DNA of 17,085 bases, from contig JAFSYO010000084.1 of assembly GCA_017449925.1 (NCBI GenBank), positions 1-17,085 of the forward strand. The letters run 5' to 3'. Position numbers and translations under genes: made by a program. The stretch is from Stomatobaculum sp. GTDB taxonomy: Bacteria > Bacillota_A > Clostridia > Lachnospirales > Lachnospiraceae. Under the pieces are notes generated by a model. That model was not told the origin of the DNA. It searched no databases and was given only the letters and a program-made list of their open reading frames with translations. This document shows positions 7,463 to 13,775 of this stretch, piece by piece (the first letter of the stretch is position 1; each line of letters starts with the position of its first letter).

Positions 7463-8368
7463 ATGCTGAATGGAGTCATTAACGTATATAAGGAAAAGGG
7501 ATTCACTTCCCACGACGTCGTCGCAAAAATGCGGGGTGTTTTCCGGCAGAAAAAGATCGGCCATACAGGGACTTTGGATCCGGACGCCGAAGGCGTCCTG
7601 CCGGTGTGCCTGGGGAGTGCCACAAAACTTTGCGACATTCTGACAGACCGGACAAAAAGCTATGAAGCGGTGATGCTTCTGGGGGTTGAAACTGACACAC
7701 AGGATGCCGGAGGGACTGTATTGTCTGTCCGGGACGTGGCATGCACAGAGGAGGATCTGCTTTACGCAGTACACTCTTTTGAAGGGGATTATGAGCAGAT
7801 CCCGCCGATGTATTCGGCGCTGAAGATAAACGGGAAGAAGCTCTGCGACCTTGCCCGGAAGGGGATCGAAGTGGAAAGAAAGCCCCGGAGAGTCAGGATC
7901 GATGAGATCCGGGTGAAAGAGATCACATTTCCCCGGGTAAAGATGGAAGTGGATTGCAGCAAAGGGACTTATATCCGGACTCTTTGCCATGACATCGGAG
8001 AGAAACTTTCCTGCGGCGCCTGTATGGAGAAACTTCTCAGGACCAGGGCGGGTCAGTTTTATATTTCGGAAGCACATCCTTTGAGGGAGCTGCAGGAAGC
8101 GGCGGACCGGGGCGAACCGGAGAAGTTCCTGATCCCCGTGGACCAGTGTCTTTCAGAATACAGTGCAGCCCGGGCGATGCCGGAGGCAGACCGGTTTATT
8201 TGGAACGGGAACCCTGTGAGAGAAGAGCTGTTTCTTCCGGGGAGCCGCAGCCGCGGAAAGATTTACAGAGTATACGACAGCAGGAACAACTTTATCGGAT
8301 TGTATCAGCTTTCCGCAGGGGGATTATTCCGGGCAGAAAAGTTGTTTCTCGGCGGAATACGGGAATAA
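7463..8368 (+). CDS. truB: tRNA pseudouridine(55) synthase TruB
   Basis: TruB converts U55 of the T-arm in nearly all tRNAs to pseudouridine. The 301-residue protein starts with the conserved GVINVYKEKGFTSHDVV, followed by IGHTGTLDPDAEGVLPV, in which Asp39 is the catalytic aspartate. It also has the KSYEAVMLLG strand, a YSALKINGKKL segment and CSKGTYIRTLCHDIG near residues 170-185. The start ATG has GGAG at 7453-7456, 6 bases upstream. It sits 13 bases after nrnA and 19 bases before ribF. Confidence 0.96.
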   Translation: MLNGVINVYKEKGFTSHDVVAKMRGVFRQKKIGHTGTLDPDAEGVLPVCLGSATKLCDILTDRTKSYEAVMLLGVETDTQDAGGTVLSVRDVACTEEDLLYAVHSFEGDYEQIPPMYSALKINGKKLCDLARKGIEVERKPRRVRIDEIRVKEITFPRVKMEVDCSKGTYIRTLCHDIGEKLSCGACMEKLLRTRAGQFYISEAHPLRELQEAADRGEPEKFLIPVDQCLSEYSAARAMPEADRFIWNGNPVREELFLPGSRSRGKIYRVYDSRNNFIGLYQLSAGGLFRAEKLFLGGIRE

Positions 8369-8387
8369 GGAACAAGAGGTACACGTT

Positions 8388-9329
8388 TTGAAAGAGTGGA
8401 TCGGAACGACAAAGGTCAGGATAGAAGAGCCTACTGTGGTCGCCATCGGAAAGTTTGACGGGGAGCATATGGGGCACCGGAAGATCCTGACCCGTATGAA
8501 GAAGATCGCAGCGGAGGAAGGGATCGCCACTGCAGTATTTACTTTCGGCACACCCCCTTCCGCGGTGGTAGGCGGGGCGCCGAAGGAACAGATCAATACG
8601 AATGCGGAACGGAGAGAAAAACTCCGGGAAGCAGGCATCGACTACATCGTGGAGTATCCCTTTACGCCGAAGATCGCCTCTATGACAGGCGAAGAGTTCG
8701 TCCTGGACGTTCTTATTAAAAAGATGAACATGCAGGCCATCGTGGCGGGTCCGGACTGCGCCTTCGGAAAGAACCGCAGCGGAAATGCCGCGCTTCTTGA
8801 AGCTATGGGTCCGAAATACGGGTTCCGCACACTGATCATCCGGAAAGAACAGGACGAAGGCCGGGATATCAGTTCCACGTACATCAGGGAGGAACTGAGG
8901 AAAGGCAACATCGAAAAAGCAAACCAGCTTCTGGGATACGAGTGGTCTCTGGAAGGGACCGTGACCCGGGGCAACCGTATCGGCGGGAGTCTGCTGGGCT
9001 TCCCCACAGTGAATCTGGAGGTGCCGGGGGGAAAACTGATGCCGCGCTACGGCGTCTACGGCACCATCGTGGACCTTCCTGACGGCACGGCGGTCCGGGG
9101 CATCACCAATGTCGGCGATAACCCCACGGTGCAGAACGACCGGCTGAATCACCGGGTTCGGATCGAGACTTTCCTGTTAGACTATGAGGGAGACTTGTAC
9201 GGGATGCAGATCAGGATAAGGTTCCTCCATTTCGTAAGGCCGGAAATGAAGTTCCGGGATCTGCAGGAGCTGAAGGAACAGATCCGGAAGGATATTGTCG
9301 TTCTGAGCGAGAAATCCGTTGACATTTAA
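8388..9329 (+). CDS. ribF: Bifunctional riboflavin kinase / FAD synthetase RibF
   Basis: RibF phosphorylates riboflavin to FMN and adenylylates FMN to FAD. The N-terminal FMN adenylyltransferase half shows GKFDGEHMGHRKIL (residues 21-34) and SSTYIREEL; the C-terminal flavokinase half shows GFPTVNL (204-210) followed by GVYG. Length (313 aa) is standard. The start is TTG 8388 with AGAGG (8375-8379) at a good distance; no ATG fits. The region corresponding to FxPHP in many homologues reads FGTPP, a mild divergence. A promoter for rpsO overlaps its last three codons and stop. Confidence 0.95.
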   Translation: MKEWIGTTKVRIEEPTVVAIGKFDGEHMGHRKILTRMKKIAAEEGIATAVFTFGTPPSAVVGGAPKEQINTNAERREKLREAGIDYIVEYPFTPKIASMTGEEFVLDVLIKKMNMQAIVAGPDCAFGKNRSGNAALLEAMGPKYGFRTLIIRKEQDEGRDISSTYIREELRKGNIEKANQLLGYEWSLEGTVTRGNRIGGSLLGFPTVNLEVPGGKLMPRYGVYGTIVDLPDGTAVRGITNVGDNPTVQNDRLNHRVRIETFLLDYEGDLYGMQIRIRFLHFVRPEMKFRDLQELKEQIRKDIVVLSEKSVDI

Positions 9330-9348
9330 ATCCGCTTCGTGATAGTAT
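9319..9348 (+). promoter_or_regulatory. Promoter for rpsO inside the end of ribF
   Basis: A perfect -35 TTGACA (9319-9324) overlaps the last codons of ribF. The best -10 is TAGTAT (9343-9348, 18-base spacer), with GATAGT (9341-9346, 16-base spacer) as the alternative. Transcription would begin near 9355, leaving a leader of about 90 nt before rpsO. Confidence 0.65.
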
Positions 9349-9354
9349 GAGTGG

Positions 9355-9443
9355 GCATTGAAAGCGCCTGAGGCTTCGTTTCCGGAGGACTCCACCGGAT
9401 GCGCGGTTCCAGGTAAGAATACAGAAATAAAGGAGAAAAAACC
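9355..9443 (+). promoter_or_regulatory. rpsO leader, possible S15 autoregulatory RNA
   Basis: The leader contains small inverted repeats: AAGC/GCTT (9362-9365 with 9373-9376), TCCGG/CCGGA (9381-9385 with 9395-9399), and an alternative ACCG/CGGT (9394-9397 with 9404-9407) that competes with the second. S15 is known to repress its own mRNA through structured leaders that differ between bacterial groups. Whether this leader is such an element is inference. The rpsO ribosome binding site AAGGAG lies at its end. Confidence 0.4.
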
Positions 9444-9710
9444 ATGATCACAAAAGAGAAGAAAGCTGAAATCATCGCAGCCTACGGAAGAAAAGAAGGA
9501 GATACCGGTTCTCCCGAAGTCCAGATCGCTCTGCTTACCGAGCGGATCAGAGACCTCACCGAGCACCTGAAGGTCAACCCGAAGGATCACCACTCCAGAA
9601 GAGGACTTCTGATGATGGTCGGTCAGAGAAGAGGACTGCTTCAGTATTACAAGAGAACCAACCTTGAAGGCTACCGTGCGCTGATCGAGAAGCTGGGCCT
9701 CAGAAAGTAA
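9444..9710 (+). CDS. rpsO: 30S ribosomal protein S15
   Basis: S15 is a primary 16S rRNA-binding protein of the 30S platform and contributes to an intersubunit bridge. The 88-residue protein is full length with the hallmark segments [38 protein letters not shown] and the C-terminal LIEKLGLRK. It has its own promoter and leader, and is followed by a strong hairpin before pnp, the arrangement known from many bacteria. Confidence 0.98.
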   Translation: MITKEKKAEIIAAYGRKEGDTGSPEVQIALLTERIRDLTEHLKVNPKDHHSRRGLLMMVGQRRGLLQYYKRTNLEGYRALIEKLGLRK

Positions 9711-9729
9711 TTTTTCATAGGTTTTCTAT

Positions 9730-9759
9730 CTCAGGGTGGAATAACAATTCCACCCTGAG
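9730..9759 (+). terminator. rpsO-pnp intergenic hairpin (partial terminator or RNase III site)
   Basis: A perfect 12-bp stem (CTCAGGGTGGAA at 9730-9741 with its complement at 9748-9759) has the loop TAACAA. It is followed by TTTAGTGTTG, a poor U-run, so termination is probably incomplete. This allows pnp to be read from the rpsO promoter. In Escherichia coli the same junction carries a terminator and an RNase III cleavage hairpin controlling pnp; equivalence here is inference. Confidence 0.65.
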
Positions 9760-9821
9760 TTTAGTGTTGTGAGGTATTTGGACGAGTAATTGGAGAGTGA
9801 GGAAAAGGAGAAGAGTAAAGA

Positions 9822-11927
9822 ATGAGCAAGGAATTCAAGAGTTTCAGCATGGAGCTGGCCGGCAGGACGCTGACGGTTGAGATCGGCAGAGTCTGCGCCC
9901 AGGCGAACGGCGCCGCCCTGATGCATTACGGCGACACGGTCGTCCTTTCCACAGCCACTTCCAGCAAGCAGCCCAGGGAGGGCATCGATTTCTTCCCGCT
10001 GTCTGTGGAATATAATGAGAGGCAGTACGCGGTGGGCAAGATACCCGGGGGATTCATGAAGCGCGAGGGCAAACCTTCCGAGAATGCGGTCCTCACAGAC
10101 CGTGTCATCGACCGCCCCATGCGTCCGCTGTTCCCGAAGGATTACAGGAACGATGTAACGCTGGAAAACCTGGTCATGAGCGTCGATCCGGATTGTTCCC
10201 CGGAGCTGACCGCCATGATCGGAACCGCTATTGCTGTGACGATCTCTGATATTCCCTTTGACGGTCCCTGCGCTATGACACAGGTAGGCCTGATCGACGG
10301 AAAGTTCGTCATCAATCCCACCAATGATCAGAAGAAGGTCTCTGACCTGGCTCTGACTGTTGCCAGCGTGAAGGACAAAGTCATCATGATCGAAGCCGGC
10401 GCAAAGGAAGTGCCGGAGCAGGTCATGATCGATGCGATCTATGAGGCCCACGAGGTCAACAAGAAGCTGATAGCCTTTATCAATGAGATCCGCGAAGCGG
10501 TCGGCAAGGAAAAGCAGGAATATATTTCCGCCGTGATCCCGGAGGAACTGATGAACGCCATCAAGGAGATCGTTCCCCAGGAAGAGATGGAGACCGCGGT
10601 GTTCTCCGACGACAAGATGGCCCGGGACAAGGCAGTGGACGAACTTACCGAACGCTGCAAAGAAGCTCTTGCCGAGAAGGAAGAGTGGCTTCCGCTGATC
10701 GGGGATGCAATGTACCAGTACGAGAAGAAGACCGTGCGGAAGATGATCCTGAAGGATCACAAGCGTCCGGACGGCAGACAGATCACCGAGATCCGTCCTC
10801 TCGCAGCCGAGATCGACCTTCTGCCCAGAGTGCACGGCTCCGCCATGTTTACCAGAGGACAGACCCAGATCGTCGATGTATGCACCCTGGCCCCGCTTTC
10901 CGAAGTGCAGCGCATCGAAGGCATGGACGTGGATATCAAGAGCAAGCGTTATCTGCACCAGTACAACTTCCCGTCCTACTCTGTAGGCGAGACCCGTGTC
11001 TCCAGAGGACCGGGACGCCGCGAGATCGGTCACGGCGCATTGGCTGAGAGGGCACTGCTGCCCATGCTTCCCACGGAGGAAGAATTCCCCTACGCAATCC
11101 GCTGCGTGTCTGAGACTATGGAGTCCAACGGATCCACCTCCCAGGCATCTGTCTGCGCCTCCAGTCTTGCGCTGATGGCGGCAGGAGTGCCGATCAGGCG
11201 CCCGGTGGCAGGCATTTCCTGCGGCCTGGTGACCGGCGAGACGGACGACGATTATCTGGTCCTGACAGACATCCAGGGCATAGAGGACTTCTTCGGCGAC
11301 ATGGACTTCAAGGTCGCCGGAACTGAGAAGGGAATTACTGCGATCCAGATGGATATTAAGATCCACGGTCTTACAAGGCCCATCGTGGAAGAAGCGATCG
11401 CCCGCACCAGAGAAGCCAGAATGTATATTCTCAACAACATCATGAATCCGGTGATTGCAGAGCCCAGACCTGAGGTCAGCAAGTACGCGCCGAAGATCGT
11501 CCAGATCAAGATCGATCCGAAGAAGATCGGCGATGTGGTGGGCAAACAGGGCAAGGTCATCAACAAGATCATCGAGGACTACGGCGTACAGATCGACATC
11601 GAGGAAGACGGCAGCGTGAACGTGGCCGGCATCGACCAGGAGATGATCGACAAGGCCGTTCAGACGATCAAGAACATTGTCACCGACATCGAAGCCGGAA
11701 TGGTGTTTACCGGCCCGGTGGTCCGCATCCTGGAGTTCGGCGCCTTCGTGAGCCTCACCCCCAACAAGGACGGAATGATCCACATCTCCAGACTGGCAGA
11801 CAGAAGAGTCGCCAAGGTGGAGGATGTCGTTAATATCGGTGACGAGGTCACAGTCAAGGTCATCAAGGTGGACGCTGCGCGCGACCGCATCGACCTGACA
11901 ATGAGACCGTCCGACATGAAGAAGTAA
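9822..11927 (+). CDS. pnp: Polyribonucleotide nucleotidyltransferase (PNPase)
   Basis: PNPase is a trimeric phosphorolytic 3'-5' exoribonuclease in mRNA decay and RNA quality control. The 701-aa product contains RNase PH domain 1 (EYNERQYAVGKIPGGFMKREG near residues 65-85), an all-alpha linker, RNase PH domain 2 with FTRGQTQ, GRREIGHGALAERAL and GDMDFKVAGT (Asp493, Asp495 in the active region), a KH domain with the GKQG loop at 574-577, and an S1 domain from about 626 (GMVFTGPVVRILEFGAFVSL). All parts look intact. AGGAG at 9806-9810 gives an 11-base spacing to ATG, slightly long. No clear promoter is visible after the rpsO hairpin, so expression probably depends on read-through. Confidence 0.98.
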   Translation: MSKEFKSFSMELAGRTLTVEIGRVCAQANGAALMHYGDTVVLSTATSSKQPREGIDFFPLSVEYNERQYAVGKIPGGFMKREGKPSENAVLTDRVIDRPMRPLFPKDYRNDVTLENLVMSVDPDCSPELTAMIGTAIAVTISDIPFDGPCAMTQVGLIDGKFVINPTNDQKKVSDLALTVASVKDKVIMIEAGAKEVPEQVMIDAIYEAHEVNKKLIAFINEIREAVGKEKQEYISAVIPEELMNAIKEIVPQEEMETAVFSDDKMARDKAVDELTERCKEALAEKEEWLPLIGDAMYQYEKKTVRKMILKDHKRPDGRQITEIRPLAAEIDLLPRVHGSAMFTRGQTQIVDVCTLAPLSEVQRIEGMDVDIKSKRYLHQYNFPSYSVGETRVSRGPGRREIGHGALAERALLPMLPTEEEFPYAIRCVSETMESNGSTSQASVCASSLALMAAGVPIRRPVAGISCGLVTGETDDDYLVLTDIQGIEDFFGDMDFKVAGTEKGITAIQMDIKIHGLTRPIVEEAIARTREARMYILNNIMNPVIAEPRPEVSKYAPKIVQIKIDPKKIGDVVGKQGKVINKIIEDYGVQIDIEEDGSVNVAGIDQEMIDKAVQTIKNIVTDIEAGMVFTGPVVRILEFGAFVSLTPNKDGMIHISRLADRRVAKVEDVVNIGDEVTVKVIKVDAARDRIDLTMRPSDMKK

Positions 11928-11941
11928 GAGAGTGTTTCTGA

Positions 11942-11967
11942 ACAGGGGCTGAGCAATCAGCCCCTGT
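11942..11967 (+). promoter_or_regulatory. GNRA-capped hairpin between pnp and mgtE
   Basis: A perfect 11-bp stem (ACAGGGGCTGA at 11942-11952 with its complement at 11957-11967) is capped by GCAA, a GNRA tetraloop. No T-run follows; instead ACTGAAAAGGAGG leads straight into the mgtE ribosome binding site. TTTC (11935-11938) could extend the stem by pairing with GAAA (11971-11974), next to the Shine-Dalgarno. It is therefore not a standard terminator and may be an RNA stability or translation-control element. Confidence 0.7.
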
Positions 11968-11985
11968 ACTGAAAAGGAGGTTTCC

Positions 11986-13362
11986 ATGGCAGAACTGAAT
12001 GTCAGTGAGATCGAAGAAGAAGAGGAGCGGAACGAAGCTCTTCTGGAGCTGGTGAGATCCAAGAAATTCCGTACTCTGCGTCAGGTCCTCTCCGAAATGA
12101 ACGAAGTCGACGTGGCAGCCTTTATTGAGGAACTGGATCCGGAAAAGACGGTGGTCGTGTTCCGGATGCTGCCGAAAGAACTGGCATCGGACGTGTTCGC
12201 ATGCCTGGAACTGGACAAGCAGCAGCACATCGTTTCCAGCATCACCGATAAAGAGCTGACGTCTATCATCGAAGACCTCTCTGTCGACGACGCCGTCGAT
12301 ATGGTGGAGGAGCTGCCTGCAAATATCGTCAAGCGTGTCCTGCAGAACGCCACGCCGGAGACACGCTCCCAGATCAACGAATTCCTGAAATATCCGGAGA
12401 ACTCCGCTGGTTCCATTATGACCGCGGAGTATATCGGTCTAAGGAAGACCATGACGGTGGAGGACGCTTTTGCCTACATCCGCCAGAATGGTGTGGACAA
12501 GGAGACGATCTACACCTGCTATGTCATGGACAACAAGCGCACTCTGGAGGGCGTCATCACGGTCAAGGACCTTCTCATGAATCCCTATGAGACCCTGATC
12601 GAGGACATCATGGACACCCGCATCATCAAGGCGCGGACCACGGACGACAGGGAGGATGTAGTCGATCTGTTCAATAAATACGACCTGACCACGCTTCCCG
12701 TGGTGGACACCGAAGACCGTCTGGTGGGTATCATCACCGTCGACGACGCGGTGGACGTCATGGAAGAAGAGGCCACCGAGGACTTCGAAAAGATGGCAGC
12801 TATGATGCCTTCCGAGAAGCCCTACCTGAAGACCGGTGTCTTCGAAATGGCGAAGCACCGCATCCTGTGGCTTATGATCCTCATGATCAGTGCGACAGTG
12901 ACCGGCGGGATCCTCGCAAAATACGAGGAAGCCTTCGCCCTGCTTCCGATCCTTGTCACTTTTGTGCCGCAGCTGATGGATACCGGCGGAAATGCCGGCA
13001 GCCAGGCAAGCACCATGATTATCCGAGGCATGGCAGTCGGCGACATCGACCTGGGCGACGTGCTGAAGGTGCTCTGGAAGGAGATCCGTGTCGGCTTTAT
13101 CTGCGGCCTGACTCTTGCGTGCATCAATCTGGTCCGCATCCTGATCTTTAATCCGGGACAGTTCAAGGTCGCTCTGGTCGTAGTCTTCAGCATGTTCGTG
13201 ACGGTCATTATAGCGAAGTGCATCGGCTGTCTGCTGCCCATGACGGCGCAGAGGCTCGGCATCGACCCGGCGATCATGGCATCTCCCCTGATCACCACGC
13301 TGGTGGATGCGGTGAGCCTGACAGTCTATTTTGAACTTGCCACGAATTTCCTGGGCGTATAG
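11986..13362 (+). CDS. mgtE: Magnesium transporter MgtE
   Basis: MgtE is a dimeric, Mg2+-gated channel for Mg2+ uptake. The 458-aa product has the standard layout: a cytosolic helical N domain (about 1-143), CBS1 (about 144-205), CBS2 (about 206-265), a plug helix, and five membrane segments from residue 293. The signature FVPQLMDTGGNAGSQ lies at 326-340, and the pore segment LITTLVDAVSLT at 435-446 includes Asp441, matching the Mg2+-coordinating pore aspartate of the family. AGGAGG (11975-11980) lies 5 bases before ATG. The gap to pnp (58 bases) is too short for an M-box riboswitch, and no promoter is evident, so it appears to be the last gene of the pnp transcript. Confidence 0.96.
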   Translation: MAELNVSEIEEEEERNEALLELVRSKKFRTLRQVLSEMNEVDVAAFIEELDPEKTVVVFRMLPKELASDVFACLELDKQQHIVSSITDKELTSIIEDLSVDDAVDMVEELPANIVKRVLQNATPETRSQINEFLKYPENSAGSIMTAEYIGLRKTMTVEDAFAYIRQNGVDKETIYTCYVMDNKRTLEGVITVKDLLMNPYETLIEDIMDTRIIKARTTDDREDVVDLFNKYDLTTLPVVDTEDRLVGIITVDDAVDVMEEEATEDFEKMAAMMPSEKPYLKTGVFEMAKHRILWLMILMISATVTGGILAKYEEAFALLPILVTFVPQLMDTGGNAGSQASTMIIRGMAVGDIDLGDVLKVLWKEIRVGFICGLTLACINLVRILIFNPGQFKVALVVVFSMFVTVIIAKCIGCLLPMTAQRLGIDPAIMASPLITTLVDAVSLTVYFELATNFLGV

Positions 13363-13391
13363 CAGCCTGACGGCAGCCCGCGCGCGGCGCG

Positions 13392-13421
13392 CAAGTCCCG
13401 CAAGCGGGACTTGAATTTTTT
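13392..13421 (+). terminator. Intrinsic terminator after mgtE
   Basis: A 9-bp GC-rich stem (CAAGTCCCG at 13392-13400 with CGGGACTTG at 13405-13413) with loop CAAG is followed by AA and a run of six T (13416-13421). An extra GC palindrome, GCGCGC-G-GCGCGC (13380-13392), abuts the stem on the 5' side. This should end the rimP-to-mgtE region before the thrS leader. Confidence 0.9.
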
Positions 13422-13480
13422 GTTCGGCTGGTGTAAGATAATCCGGTGTACCGATCAAACTGTTAATATATAAAATCGTT

Positions 13481-13727
13481 GAGGAGAAGAAGTAGCCTGT
13501 TTTTTCCGCCCAGAGAGGGATGCCGGAGAGATCCGTGCTGTGAGTGTCCTGCGGAGTTTCAGGGGAAGACCGTCTCTGAGAGGCCCTAATCCGGCCCGGT
13601 GACGCCGTTATCGTCGGAATGAGAGATCCGCTGTGGATTCCGGTCTCCGGAACAGCGGGTAATCAGGGTGGAACCGCGTATATTACGTCCCTGCGCTGCT
13701 GTCAAAGGCAGTGCAGGGACTTTTTTA
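13481..13727 (+). ncRNA. T-box leader (threonine) upstream of thrS
   Basis: T-box leaders read uncharged tRNA and switch between antiterminator and terminator. The hallmark AGGGTGGAACCGCG is at 13665-13678. Stem I can be built from GGAGA (13483-13487) with TCTCT (13573-13577) and CCTG (13496-13499) with CAGG (13560-13563), leaving an internal loop with AGTA (13491-13494) on one side and GGAAGACCG on the other. ACC at 13569-13571, followed by a purine and directly next to the base helix, is the expected specifier and is a threonine codon. AGAGAG in the distal arm fits the family. Stem III is CCGCTGT (13628-13634) with ACAGCGG (13652-13658), holding an inner TCCGG/CCGGA hairpin. The upstream promoter is not clear; an AT-rich TATAAA at 13469-13474 is the best -10. 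Confidence 0.93.
13687..13726 (+). terminator. T-box-controlled intrinsic terminator of thrS
   Basis: The stem 13687-13700 with 13707-13720 begins GTCCCTGC and ends GCAGGGAC. It has a 6-base loop (GTCAAA) and is followed by TTTTTT (13721-13726). Its 5' arm contains CCCT (13689-13692), which can pair with AGGG of the T-box (13665-13668) to form the alternative antiterminator when uncharged tRNA-Thr is bound. Confidence 0.93.
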
Positions 13728-13775
13728 TCTTGGTCGGGACCTGGAAACAAGCCCTGAACTTTAAGGAGGAAAAAT

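Noticed and set aside
9760..9810. Promoter between rpsO and pnp
   Set aside because: TTGTGA is present but no acceptable -10 follows at a 16-18 base distance.
11928..11985. M-box Mg2+ riboswitch before mgtE
   Set aside because: The gap is only 58 bases and is filled by a single hairpin, whereas M-box RNAs are much longer.
9726..12062. 778-codon open frame on the minus strand opposite pnp
   Set aside because: It mirrors the pnp frame, reads through the rpsO-pnp and pnp-mgtE hairpins, has a His/Asp-rich composition typical of antisense of GC-biased codons, and lacks a ribosome binding site or domain.
12439..13458. 339-codon open frame on the minus strand opposite mgtE
   Set aside because: It runs across the mgtE terminator and has only antisense-type composition.
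13411..13476. Promoter for the thrS T-box transcript
   Set aside because: TTGAAT (13411-13416) with TAAGAT (13434-13439) has a 17-base spacer but overlaps the mgtE terminator and starts well upstream of Stem I; TATAAA (13469-13474) is better placed but has no good -35. Neither is strong enough to list.
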